From: Nitrospira sp.
GTDB taxonomy: Bacteria > Nitrospirota > Nitrospiria > Nitrospirales > Nitrospiraceae
Assembly (NCBI GenBank): GCA_016788885.1
Contig: JAEURX010000006.1
Location: forward strand, 81,513-145,512
DNA length: 64,000 bases
Direction of reading: 5' to 3'
Shown here: positions 36,121 through 44,453 of the stretch, in pieces
Layout of the letters: each line of letters opens with the position of its first letter
Numbering within the stretch: the first letter of the stretch is position 1
Notes under the pieces: generated by a model
Database searches by the model: none
What the model saw: only the letters and a program-made list of their open reading frames with translations
Told to the model about the DNA's origin: nothing
Translations under genes and position numbers: made by a program

Positions 36121-36149
36121 ATTATATGAAGGGGCAGAAGGAGAGTCAA
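36121..36149 (-). promoter_or_regulatory. Near-consensus sigma70 promoter for the MutL membrane operon
   Basis: On the minus strand TTGACT (36144-36149), a 17-bp spacer and TATAAT (36121-36126). This matches 11 of 12 consensus bases with ideal spacing. The predicted transcript starts near 36114, about 30 nt before ATG 36083. The -35 box abuts the stop codon of dnaE2. Confidence 0.8.
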
Positions 36150-39100
36150 TCAAGCGATGCGTGGAGGCGGCTGATCGGAGCGATCGTCGCATGATTCACC
36201 ATACCATGCGTCCCGAGCGCCGTTCCATGCAGGCTCGCGTACCGGCTCGGCGTCGAGCGGCTGCAGCTCGGTGACGGTCAACGTCACCACGTCGAAGACT
36301 GCTTCCACCAGCCCTCGCACGAGATAGGCCCGGTTGGCAGCCAGGAGCTGATGGCAGCGGCGATAGACGTTCGGGAACAGCGTGGCGTCATAGAGGGCGG
36401 TGGTATCTTCGAGCGTCACAAACTCCATCGCCTGTCCGCGGCGCGTCTCCACCGGTTTTTCGGTAACCAGCCATCCCACCATCGTAACTCGCTGCCCGAC
36501 ATGATGGTGCATGCGTGAAGCGGGCACTGGCCGCAGCTGTTCGATTGAATGGCGATAGAGGGTCAGTGGATGGCGGCTTGCCAAAAAGCCGAGCGACTCG
36601 ATTTCATGGGCCAGCTTAAGGGGTTCTGTATAGTCCTCCGGGATCGGGAGCGGCCCAGCGTGGCGTTGCTCCTCCGCATACAGCCGCCAGAGCAAGGCCG
36701 GTCGCGTCAATTCGCCGGCGAGGGAATCGCAGCAGCCGGCTCGGATCAGCGCTCGTGTCTGCGTCGGGTGAGGATTGACGCGCCGCCGGAAATCCTCGAA
36801 TGAGCGATAGGGGCCGGCTTCTGCCCGTTCCTTCACGATACGTTCGCCGAGGTCTTTCTGAAGCGTCTTCACCTGCATCAGGCCGATCCGCAGGCGATCG
36901 CCTTCGCCGCGATAGGCCCAGTCACTGGCGTTGACGTCGGGCGGCAAAATGGCGAGTCCCATGCGGCGCGCTTCGGAGACGTAGGCGAAGGCCGAATAAA
37001 ATCCGCCTTGGTTGCTGATGACGGATGCGATGAATTCCGCCGGATAGTGCGCGCGCAGATAGGCGGATTTGAAGGAGACCTGGGCATAGCTGGCCGAATG
37101 GGGTTTGCAGAAACTGTAGCCCGCGAAGCTCATGATCATCGTCCAAATGTTGTTGATGGTGTCAGGCGATGCTCCGTTCTGTGCGGCGCCGCGGCAGAAC
37201 TGATGATAGTAATCCCGCAACTGCCGCGACTTATGCTTCTTGCTGATGACCTTGCGTAGCTGATCCGCATCTTCCAGGGAGAAGTCGGCGAGCGCCATGG
37301 CCACTTTCGTGACGTCTTCCTGATAGACCATGATGCCGTGGGTTTCTTGCAGCATGTTGTCCATCAATGGATGCAGCGGCTTATACGGATGGCCATGGGC
37401 CCGCCGGACGAAGTCGTGCACGAAGGTGATGGCCGCCGGCCGCACGAGCGACGAGACCATGACGAGATATTCGAATACGTCGGCCACGGCGAGCCGGTCC
37501 GGCGGCATGCCGCTCCATAGTTTTCTGAGCAGGAGGCGGGTCGCCGGCGATTCGATATAGAAGCACCCGATCGTGTCGCCGCGCCGGATCAGGTCTTGCG
37601 TCGCATCATCGTGAAGCGGATCCCAGCTCGCATACTCGATCGTGCGACCGGTATGGCGGGCAATGGCGTCGAGCGCATCGCGAATGACTGCGAGCGACCG
37701 GTTGCCCAAGAGGTCGATCTTGACGAGGCCCGCCTCCTCTGCTTGATCCTTTTCCCATTGAATGACCGGCAGCCCCTTGGCGGTGAATTCGACCGGCACG
37801 TAGCGGCGGATGTCATCCGGCACGATCACGACTCCCCCGCAATGCATGGAGAGATGGCGAAAATGGTTCTGCGCTCGTCGCGCCTGTTCGAGGATCTCAG
37901 GCCAAGGTGCCTTCAGCCGCAAGGTCTGGGAGAGCTGGCTGAGCCATTGCTCCGGGGTCGGCGAAGTGGAAAAGTCCAGGATCGCTTGCTGGCGAGAGAC
38001 CCGCGCAGACATGACGCTGATTTCGTCGGCCGGCATGCCGTAGACCTTTGCCGTTTCGCGGATGGCTGCGCGAAACCCGAGACTGTTCTGATTCGCCACC
38101 ATCGCCGCCTGGCGTTCGCCGTATTGCCGGAAGACCCAGTTCAGGATGCCCTCGCGTGTGTCCCACGGAAAATCGATGTCGATGTCGGGCGGATCCTTTC
38201 GGCCGGGATTTAAAAATCGCTCGAAAAACAAATGATGTTTGAGCGGATCCACATGCGTGATCTTGAGGCAATAGGAGACGATCGAAGCGGCCACCGAGCC
38301 GCGGCCACAGGTCAATGGTTCTTGCATCAGAATTTCTTTGACGATCAGGAAATAGTTCGCGAAGTGTTTCTCGCGGATGACGGCCAGTTCCTTCTCGATT
38401 CGCGCGCGGACTTCCTCCGACAGCAGGCCATAGCGTTCTTGCGCGCCGGCATAGGTGTCGTCTCTAAGCGTCAGGAACGCCTCATGGTCGGTGAGCTGGC
38501 GGAATGCCGGAAAGATCTGGTCGCCGAAACACCAGTCACTATGACACGCCTCGGCGATGCGCAGGCTGTTGTCCAGCGCCTCCGGGACATGGGGAAACGC
38601 CGCCGCCATCCGCTCCGGCGGCATAAGCCATTGCTGCGGATGGCAGCAGGCTGTTTGCGGCAGGCGGGAGAACGTCTGATTGAGGGCGATCGCGCGCAAG
38701 AGGCGATGGGTCGCGAAGCCGTCGGCTCGAGCAAAATACACACGGTTGGTCGCGACGGACGGCAAGCCGATGCGACGGCCGATCTCGAGCGTCTGCTGCA
38801 TGGCTGGCCCCGGTGTCAATTCGACGTAGAGGTCCTGTGGGTCATCCGACGACCAGGCCTCGAGAGCGGCTTGGTCGTCGGTCGCAATGATCAAGCCGTC
38901 GCGATAGCGCGCCACGGCCTCGATGAAGGAGAACGAGGGCTCGCAATGGCGTTCGGAGAGCAGGCGGCACAGGTTGGCATAGCCGCCGGGAGTTTTCACC
39001 CATAACAGGGCGCGGCGGGATTCGGTCGTCAATTCGGCGCCCAGGATCGGTCGTAGGCCTTCATGTCTCGCTTCTTCGATAAATCGTATGGCCCCATAGA

Positions 39101-39239
39101 GGCCATTCGTGTCGGTCACGGCCAGTGCGCCGAGTCCTTGCCGCTTCGCCAGCCGGCACAATGTTTCCAGCGACGACACGCCGCGCATGGCTGAATAGTC
39201 CGAGTGGACGTGCAGGTGCACGAAGGGCGTGGTGGTCAT
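36150..39239 (-). CDS. dnaE2: Error-prone DNA polymerase III alpha (DnaE2/ImuC)
   Basis: 1029 residues from ATG 39239, which overlaps the imuB stop (ATGA); a GTG at 39257 is a weaker alternative. Domains: PHP (HLHVHSDYSAMRG, still with its His-x-His), palm with catalytic Asp pair PPDIDIDF and third Asp in VKIDLLGN, thumb/fingers (CGRGSVAASIVSYCL, FCKPHSASYAQVS), tandem helix-hairpin-helix near NPHPTQTRALIRAG, and a C-terminal OB fold (VTMVGWLVTEKP). About 130 residues shorter than replicative DnaE and without its tau-binding tail, it fits ImuC/DnaE2, which carries out mutagenic lesion bypass with ImuB. No ImuA homologue is adjacent. Confidence 0.9.
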   Translation of the reverse strand: MTTTPFVHLHVHSDYSAMRGVSSLETLCRLAKRQGLGALAVTDTNGLYGAIRFIEEARHEGLRPILGAELTTESRRALLWVKTPGGYANLCRLLSERHCEPSFSFIEAVARYRDGLIIATDDQAALEAWSSDDPQDLYVELTPGPAMQQTLEIGRRIGLPSVATNRVYFARADGFATHRLLRAIALNQTFSRLPQTACCHPQQWLMPPERMAAAFPHVPEALDNSLRIAEACHSDWCFGDQIFPAFRQLTDHEAFLTLRDDTYAGAQERYGLLSEEVRARIEKELAVIREKHFANYFLIVKEILMQEPLTCGRGSVAASIVSYCLKITHVDPLKHHLFFERFLNPGRKDPPDIDIDFPWDTREGILNWVFRQYGERQAAMVANQNSLGFRAAIRETAKVYGMPADEISVMSARVSRQQAILDFSTSPTPEQWLSQLSQTLRLKAPWPEILEQARRAQNHFRHLSMHCGGVVIVPDDIRRYVPVEFTAKGLPVIQWEKDQAEEAGLVKIDLLGNRSLAVIRDALDAIARHTGRTIEYASWDPLHDDATQDLIRRGDTIGCFYIESPATRLLLRKLWSGMPPDRLAVADVFEYLVMVSSLVRPAAITFVHDFVRRAHGHPYKPLHPLMDNMLQETHGIMVYQEDVTKVAMALADFSLEDADQLRKVISKKHKSRQLRDYYHQFCRGAAQNGASPDTINNIWTMIMSFAGYSFCKPHSASYAQVSFKSAYLRAHYPAEFIASVISNQGGFYSAFAYVSEARRMGLAILPPDVNASDWAYRGEGDRLRIGLMQVKTLQKDLGERIVKERAEAGPYRSFEDFRRRVNPHPTQTRALIRAGCCDSLAGELTRPALLWRLYAEEQRHAGPLPIPEDYTEPLKLAHEIESLGFLASRHPLTLYRHSIEQLRPVPASRMHHHVGQRVTMVGWLVTEKPVETRRGQAMEFVTLEDTTALYDATLFPNVYRRCHQLLAANRAYLVRGLVEAVFDVVTLTVTELQPLDAEPVREPAWNGARDAWYGESCDDRSDQPPPRIA

Positions 39240-40417
39240 GGCAAGGTCTTTCCCCACGCAATCGCCCGTTCGCCGAATTTCGCGCGAATGGCATCAAGGA
39301 CTAGGGAGAGTCGATGGGATGCCGGCTGGACCGTCATGGCCGGCTCATCGAACAGCCGCAGTTGCTCGGCCAGCGGTTCCAGGCAATCGGCGCGCAGGAT
39401 GATTCGCTGGAGCCTGACCCGGCGCCGGAAACATCGGGCAAAGAGCTGGACGAGTACGGGCTGGAGATCCGCCTCCCAATAGGTGCCGTGCGGCAAGAGG
39501 TGCTGGGCCATGCGTTCGACATGGTCGCTGTGGCGGAGCGCCAGCGACAGGCGCCTGCAGATACGCCGTTGTTGCCGGAGTATGGCGCAGATCCGTTCGA
39601 TCAGCCGGGACAGCCGTCCCAGTATGAGTTGATCGTCGATTTCGTCCGGATTGAGAGTGAGAGATTGTTCGATCAGCGGCTGGTCGACCGATGGACGGAC
39701 AGGCGAATGGTCGATACCCACGGCCCAGTCATGCAGCACTCCGGCAGCTGTCCCGAGCACCGCTTCGAGCTGGACCAATGACACGTCGGCGATGGATCCC
39801 AAGGTCCGCAAATTCAGATCGTCCAACCGGTGAAGAATGTGCGAGGCCTGCATTCGGTTGAGTCCCGGCAGCAGGGTGGCGGGCAAAGGCGCGAGAAAGG
39901 CTTGTTCGGAGCCGGAATAGATCGAACGCATCTGCGGCGGCTTCTCCAGCGTCGTCGCCGCCAGGTGTGATACGAGCTTGTTCGTAGCCACCCCTATTTG
40001 GCTGTGCCATCCCCATTTGCCGGTCAGTTCTCGTTCCAGGCGGGCGGCCGTATCAATGGGATGTCCAAAGAGTCGTTGTGTGCCGGTGAGGTCGAGAAAG
40101 AGCGAACCGGGACGGATTGATTCCCACACAGGCGCGAAGGGCATGATCGCTTGTTGCAATTCGCGATGCGCCGCCTGCGTTCTCGTCGAGTCCGGCGGGA
40201 TCACACGAAGGCTGGGGCACAATCGGCGGGCCAGTTCGACAGACATGCCCGGCAGGACACCCTCGTCAACGGCTTCCTGCGAGACTTCCCGGACCAGTCC
40301 GCGCGGCGTATGGATCGGCGCCAGGGCGACCGGTCGGTGACGCAATGAAGCCTCATGAGTCCGCGCGAGCACGATCTCGAACGACGGAACTTGGAGACAG
40401 ACGATGTCGCGATCCAT
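39236..40417 (-). CDS. imuB: ImuB, Y-family polymerase-like mutagenesis protein
   Basis: 393 residues. Y-family palm/little-finger architecture is recognisable (SVELARRLCPSLRVIP, PGSLFLDLTGTQRLFG, GWHSQIGVATNKLVSHLAA, LPGLNRMQASHILHRLDDL). The catalytic acidic residues of Pol IV are absent: the first strand reads VCLQVPSF instead of an Asp-containing motif, and the second active-site stretch lacks the usual D-E pair. That is normal for ImuB, a non-catalytic adaptor. A beta-clamp motif QLRLFD is at about 352-357. It is coupled to dnaE2 by a 4-nt overlap and preceded by a palindromic operator. The shortened C-terminus lacks a long ImuA-binding tail. Confidence 0.88.
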   Translation of the reverse strand: MDRDIVCLQVPSFEIVLARTHEASLRHRPVALAPIHTPRGLVREVSQEAVDEGVLPGMSVELARRLCPSLRVIPPDSTRTQAAHRELQQAIMPFAPVWESIRPGSLFLDLTGTQRLFGHPIDTAARLERELTGKWGWHSQIGVATNKLVSHLAATTLEKPPQMRSIYSGSEQAFLAPLPATLLPGLNRMQASHILHRLDDLNLRTLGSIADVSLVQLEAVLGTAAGVLHDWAVGIDHSPVRPSVDQPLIEQSLTLNPDEIDDQLILGRLSRLIERICAILRQQRRICRRLSLALRHSDHVERMAQHLLPHGTYWEADLQPVLVQLFARCFRRRVRLQRIILRADCLEPLAEQLRLFDEPAMTVQPASHRLSLVLDAIRAKFGERAIAWGKTLP

Positions 40418-40434
40418 GATGGTATCTTTTTGAG

Positions 40435-40472
40435 TGTAACCAATGGTTACATTGAGAGGGGCACGGTGTCAA
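40435..40472 (-). promoter_or_regulatory. Promoter with overlapping palindromic operator for imuB-dnaE2
   Basis: A perfect -35 TTGACA on the minus strand (40467-40472) is followed by a 17-bp palindrome TGTAACCAATGGTTACA at 40435-40451 (8-bp perfect arms, one central base), which covers the expected -10 position (TAACCA at 17-bp spacing). Its centre is about 26 bp upstream of ATG 40417. This is the classic layout of a repressor site. A LexA-type SOS regulator is the obvious candidate for a mutasome, but the sequence matches neither the CTGT-N8-ACAG nor the GAAC-N4-GTTC box. Confidence 0.7.
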
Positions 40473-40607
40473 TGGCTCTGAAAACTACCAGCGTCTCAAC
40501 TGCAGAGGAACGACAAACGTGAGCGTGGAGAGTCTGAGGGCCGAAGGAAAGAACGTGAGAAAGGAGTTATTCTGCTGGCAGATCGTGTTCTGCCAATTGA
40601 GAAGGGG

Positions 40608-41051
40608 CTAGGGCTTTTTCGTTTCGTCGGCTGTGGGTGAACAATTCATGCCGGCGAAGGGATTGAGTGGATTCACGCGCGGCGAACAATGTTGCGCCTC
40701 TGGTGCAGCCTTCTCACCTCCTGCCTGCGAACCGGTCGGCGGTTGAGCCTGATCGTTCGGGCCCTGCTGGTGCGGAGCCTGCTGGTGAATCGGCGAGAAC
40801 GGCTGGGATGGGAGAAATGCATTCGGTTGAAGGTCCGGCGGAGCTGGCGGCGGCTCTTCAAGCGGTGGCGTGAATCCGCCTGGTGGTGAAGGAGATGGAG
40901 TCTGTACGGCCGTACAACCGCGTTTCCCCTTCGGCTGATCCGTCAGCATCGTGCTGCCGTTCGGGCCTTCGCAGCTGTAAATCTTTGCTTGGACCGGGTT
41001 CGAGTGAAGCAGGACTGCGAACATGACGGGCAGGAGGTAAATCCAGATCAT
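40608..41051 (-). CDS. Secreted DUF4124-like protein with Pro/Gln-rich tail
   Basis: 147 residues from ATG 41051, which leaves a good signal peptide (MIWIYLLPVMFAVLLHSNPVQA); the longer frame would bury it. After cleavage, KIYSCEGPNGSTMLTDQPKG resembles the DUF4124 beta hairpin found in proteobacterial envelope proteins. The rest is a low-complexity Pro/Gln/Ala linker ending in a Cys pair region (HCSPRVNPLNPFAGMNC). It is probably periplasmic; function unknown. Confidence 0.6.
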   Translation of the reverse strand: MIWIYLLPVMFAVLLHSNPVQAKIYSCEGPNGSTMLTDQPKGKRGCTAVQTPSPSPPGGFTPPLEEPPPAPPDLQPNAFLPSQPFSPIHQQAPHQQGPNDQAQPPTGSQAGGEKAAPEAQHCSPRVNPLNPFAGMNCSPTADETKKP

Positions 41052-41179
41052 CGTCGATTTCCCTGAGCGGGATCGCAGGTAGATGATGGATGGCACCGGC
41101 GATGAAATGCCCGTACGCATGACCGACTATAGGCGCGGAACGGAGACCTGTCAATCGACAAGGAACGACGCGGGGGACG

Positions 41180-41533
41180 TCAGCCGGGTGAACGCCCCAG
41201 CCATTTTTTGATCAGCCCCAGCAGTCCGACTTCCGGCTCCGGTTGCCGGTCCGGATATTCGATCCAGGGTTCCTGCGAACCCAGGTAGACACCGTCGCGG
41301 TAACTTTGCTGGCTCCGTAAGTTTGTGTAACCCTGTTCCTGTAACAGGCGGATCAGCTGCTGCAAGGCATCGGCCGTGGTGGATGTATCGGAGGTGACCA
41401 GATGCACGGCTTCATACCGCAAGCTCGCCTGGAAGCCGGATGAGGTACGGAGCAGTTCCACGGGGCGATTGAAGCCTCGCTCCCTGGCATCGAATCCGGC
41501 GAGTTGATGCTTCTCTCCGGCCGGTTCCGGCAT
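41180..41533 (-). CDS. Hypothetical protein, 117 residues
   Basis: No recognised family and no signal peptide. The central part (RTSSGFQASLRYEAVHLVTSD followed by the helix ALQQLIRLLQEQGY) reads like a small alpha/beta fold. A hydrophobic C-terminal helix follows (VGLLGLIKKWLGR). It starts 6 bp after the stop of the upstream small gene with an AGGGAA ribosome site, so the two are co-transcribed. Confidence 0.55.
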   Translation of the reverse strand: MPEPAGEKHQLAGFDARERGFNRPVELLRTSSGFQASLRYEAVHLVTSDTSTTADALQQLIRLLQEQGYTNLRSQQSYRDGVYLGSQEPWIEYPDRQPEPEVGLLGLIKKWLGRSPG

Positions 41534-41539
41534 CGTTCC

Positions 41540-41908
41540 CTACAAGGCGCGATAGACGGCCAACAGGTCGCTGAGTGCAATGGTCTTATTTTTCAGGATG
41601 ACGCGTTCGGCGTCCAAAATATCGAGCGCAGCGACCTTTTCCGTTCCACCCATGAGGCACTTGCTCCCGAGAGCGAGCACCCGTTCGCATTCCTTCTCAA
41701 CCTTGCCCTTCACGACGGGATTCACCTTGAGGATATCCATCATCTTGGCGCGAGTCTCACTCAGATGCTTTTGAAGTTCGGCCTCGGGGTATTCCTTCCG
41801 TGCCGCTTCGTCTTCGCAGCGGTCGATGTACTGGGTCAGAAAGACATAGAGCCGCACGAAGGTTTCGGCGATCTCGATGTGTTTCGGGGTCAGCTGATTG
41901 TCCGCCAT
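41540..41908 (-). CDS. Hypothetical helical protein, 122 residues
   Basis: The start ATG 41908 was chosen over ATG 41920 because GGAGG sits 5 nt before it, inside the longer frame. It is nearly all helical and charged (IEIAETFVRLYVFLTQYIDRCEDEAARKEYPEAELQKHL), with no membrane segment and no family recognised. It is followed 6 bp later by another small hypothetical gene. Confidence 0.55.
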   Translation of the reverse strand: MADNQLTPKHIEIAETFVRLYVFLTQYIDRCEDEAARKEYPEAELQKHLSETRAKMMDILKVNPVVKGKVEKECERVLALGSKCLMGGTEKVAALDILDAERVILKNKTIALSDLLAVYRAL

Positions 41909-41977
41909 TAGAGCCTCCATTCACGTGGTCTCGACATGATCATTGTGCTGTGGCGACGTCGTGCGCGGCGCTCTGTA

Positions 41978-42283
41978 TCACAGCCGGACTTTGATATCGC
42001 TGCCCTCGACCGTGACATCATACACGGCCACCTTGGCCGAAGGGTTATTGATGCAGGCACCCGTTTTCACATTGAACTCCCAGTTGTGCCATGGACAGGC
42101 CACGACATCGCCCACGACGTCGCCTTCACCCAGCGGGCCGCCGCGGTGCACACAGGTGTTGTCGATGGCATAAAAGGTCCCGTCCACGTTGAACAGGGCG
42201 ATGGCTTTTCCGTTCACTTCCGCGACCATGCCGGCTCCCGGCTTCACGTCGGCGGTTCCTGCGATTCTAATCAACTCGCCCAT
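41978..42283 (-). CDS. Rieske [2Fe-2S] ferredoxin, NirD/bphA3-like
   Basis: 101 residues, a single Rieske domain. Cluster ligands are Cys44 and His46 (CVHRGGPL) and Cys63 and His66 (CPWHNWEF). It has no signal peptide or membrane anchor, so it is a cytoplasmic electron carrier rather than part of a bc1 complex. GGGAGGA precedes the ATG. No oxygenase or nitrite reductase catalytic subunit is adjacent, so the partner is unknown. The mrp gene lies 44 bp upstream on the same strand and may be co-transcribed. Confidence 0.9.
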   Translation of the reverse strand: MGELIRIAGTADVKPGAGMVAEVNGKAIALFNVDGTFYAIDNTCVHRGGPLGEGDVVGDVVACPWHNWEFNVKTGACINNPSAKVAVYDVTVEGSDIKVRL

Positions 42284-42327
42284 ACATCCTCCCTGAGTAC
42301 CTGAATCTTCCCTGAGCCGGGGCCCCG

Positions 42328-43215
42328 TCAGCGACCGGTGGCCGGCCGTTTGATTTTATCCAATAAACTTTCGATGCGGCTCTTGGTGGCCGACACCCCG
42401 CCTGTTTGCAACGCTGCGGCCACCTTGGCCGCGATCTCGCGAAAGGCTTGTGACTGCGGCGAGTCGGGCTTGGCGACGACAATCGGGTTGCCGGTATCCC
42501 CGCCGGCGCGAATGACCGGATCGATCGGCACCCGTCCGAGGAACGGAATGCCCAGCTTTTCGGCTGCCCGTTCCCCGCCCCCGTGAGAGAAAATTTCAGT
42601 GCGCTCTCCGCAATGTCCGCAGACGAAGAAGCTCATGTTCTCCACGATGCCGAGGAGCGGCACATTTACCTTCTGGAACATCATCATGCCCTTGCGCACA
42701 TCGTGCAGCGCCACTTCCTGCGGGGTCGTGACCGTGACGGCGCCCGAGAGCGGCACCAACTGGGTCAGCGTGAGTTGGGCGTCGCCCGTGCCGGGCGGCA
42801 AGTCGATCAACAGATAATCCAATTCGCCCCACAACACATCCCGGAAGAGTTGCTGGATCGCGGTGTGCACCATCGGTCCGCGCCAGACGACGGCGGTGTC
42901 TTCCGGGACGAAAAATCCCATGGAAATCAACTTGACGCCGTGGCTTTCCGCCGGCGCGATTTTGCCGTCTTTCTGTTCTGGGGTTTTCTCGACCCCCATC
43001 ATCATCGGGATGTTAGGTCCATAGATATCGGCATCCAGCAAGCCCACTTTGGCGCCGGTCAGGGCGAGGGCGACGGCCAGATTGACCGACACGGTGGATT
43101 TGCCGACGCCGCCCTTGCCGCTGCTGACGGCGACGACGTGTTTGACTCCGGGAATGATATTGGGTCTGGCGGCCGCCTCATCCTGGTGCGGTGCGCCCGG
43201 TTGTTCCTCTGCCAT
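42328..43215 (-). CDS. mrp: Mrp/ApbC-family Fe-S cluster carrier ATPase
   Basis: 295 residues. It is a deviant Walker A P-loop ATPase: [11 protein letters not shown] at 31-41, [11 protein letters not shown] (Walker A') and [12 protein letters not shown]. The C-terminal Cys-x2-Cys (VCGHCGE) binds the bridging [4Fe-4S] cluster in the dimer. It lacks the N-terminal MIP18/DUF59 domain of longer Mrp proteins. It transfers Fe-S clusters to apoproteins; the neighbouring Rieske gene is a plausible but unproven client. A strong GGAGGAGG ribosome site precedes the ATG. Confidence 0.93.
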   Translation of the reverse strand: MAEEQPGAPHQDEAAARPNIIPGVKHVVAVSSGKGGVGKSTVSVNLAVALALTGAKVGLLDADIYGPNIPMMMGVEKTPEQKDGKIAPAESHGVKLISMGFFVPEDTAVVWRGPMVHTAIQQLFRDVLWGELDYLLIDLPPGTGDAQLTLTQLVPLSGAVTVTTPQEVALHDVRKGMMMFQKVNVPLLGIVENMSFFVCGHCGERTEIFSHGGGERAAEKLGIPFLGRVPIDPVIRAGGDTGNPIVVAKPDSPQSQAFREIAAKVAAALQTGGVSATKSRIESLLDKIKRPATGR

Positions 43216-43375
43216 GGTGATGCCTCCTCCGCCCCGCCGTTCCGGTGGAATCGCCGGAGCTTGGTTGCATATTAAGCTATCGTTGCGACGAAAAGAAATG
43301 GGCCAGTAGACGCAGCGGGCCGTTGGGTAGAAGGGACCGGACTCGTGCGAGACGGAGCGGTCTCGATGGCGCCGG

Positions 43376-44209
43376 TTATGTGCGCTCGCGATGGAGGTTG
43401 TACGTCAGCCCGACCAGCGAGAGCGTATAGATCAACCATTTGGACGGGTCGAAGTTGTACCATTTCGATCCGTTTCGATAGTCGTGCGAATAGGTATGAT
43501 GGTAGTTGTGGTATCCCTCGCCGAAGCTGATGAATGAAATCAGCCAGCTATCCCGGCTGCTGTCTTGTGTGCCGTGCGGCTGGGTGCCGACCATGTGGCA
43601 GAGTGAGTTGATCGTAAAGGTGGAATTCAGCACCAGGACCGTGCGTAACACGCCGGCGAGTAAGAAACAGCCGAGGCCGCTCATCATTCCGCCGTTCAGG
43701 TACCCGGCCGCGAAGGGCAATAACAGGCCCGAGGCCACGATTGCCCAGTAGTACCGGTGTTGCCACAGAATCATCGGATCGGTACGTAATTTGGCGGCGA
43801 ACCGGTCTTCACGATAAGGCGTATTGATGAACAGCCAGCCTACATGACTGTGCCAAAAACCTTTGCTTGCGTTGTACGGATCTGCCTCCTCGTCCGTGTG
43901 CGCGTGGTGGCGGATATGGTCGGCGCACCAGAGCAAGGCGGAGTTTTGCACGGCCCATCCCCCCATCACCAACAGGCAGATCTTGATCCAGGGATGGCTC
44001 TCGAAGCTGCGATGCGTGATCATGCGGTGGTAGCCCACCGTGATGCCCATGCCGGTGACGATGTAGAGAATGGCGAGCAGCGTCCAATCAAGGACCGTAT
44101 AGTCGTAGTAGTAGGCGAAGAGCGGAACTCCGACGAAGGTCAGAATCGTGAGCGCGGTGAAGAGGGACACGGTGCCCCAGCAGACGGATTGTGTGGATGA
44201 GTCGGCCAT
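43376..44209 (-). CDS. Acyl-CoA desaturase (stearoyl-CoA delta-9 type)
   Basis: 277 residues with four TM segments. Three histidine boxes bind the di-iron centre: [21 protein letters not shown] and [22 protein letters not shown] after box 3 is typical of bacterial delta-9 desaturases. It introduces a cis double bond into saturated acyl chains at the membrane using O2 and an electron donor. An AAGGAG ribosome site lies just before the ATG. It is divergent from putA. Confidence 0.93.
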   Translation of the reverse strand: MADSSTQSVCWGTVSLFTALTILTFVGVPLFAYYYDYTVLDWTLLAILYIVTGMGITVGYHRMITHRSFESHPWIKICLLVMGGWAVQNSALLWCADHIRHHAHTDEEADPYNASKGFWHSHVGWLFINTPYREDRFAAKLRTDPMILWQHRYYWAIVASGLLLPFAAGYLNGGMMSGLGCFLLAGVLRTVLVLNSTFTINSLCHMVGTQPHGTQDSSRDSWLISFISFGEGYHNYHHTYSHDYRNGSKWYNFDPSKWLIYTLSLVGLTYNLHRERT

Positions 44210-44289
44210 CGTACTCCTTCGGAACCTGTGCGCAACTCATCGCCACAGTGCACCGCCATACTGAGGATAGTGGTCAAGGCAAACGGCGC

Positions 44290-44319
44290 ACTGTAACGGA
44301 GCGGCTGTCACATTTTCAA
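44290..44319 (-). promoter_or_regulatory. Possible promoter for the desaturase gene
   Basis: On the minus strand TTGAAA (44314-44319), 18-bp spacer, TACAGT (44290-44295). It lies 80 bp upstream of the start codon in the divergent desaturase-putA region. Confidence 0.35.
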
Positions 44320-44410
44320 GAGGAGAAGTGTGGGAACGAACCGCCGATCGTGGGTGTAGGCACGATGACTTGGAATAGACCATCAAATTCTCAAGTATAG
44401 AAGCGCGGTG

Positions 44411-44416
44411 TATACT
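44411..44416 (+). promoter_or_regulatory. Possible -10 element for putA
   Basis: TATACT preceded by TG, 37 bp upstream of ATG 44454. A clear -35 element at 17-bp spacing is not evident, so an activator or an extended -10 promoter is possible. The ribosome site GGAGG is at 44444-44448. Confidence 0.4.
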
Positions 44417-44453
44417 GCAGTAACGCACTCTTCATGCTGTCCTGGAGGACCAC

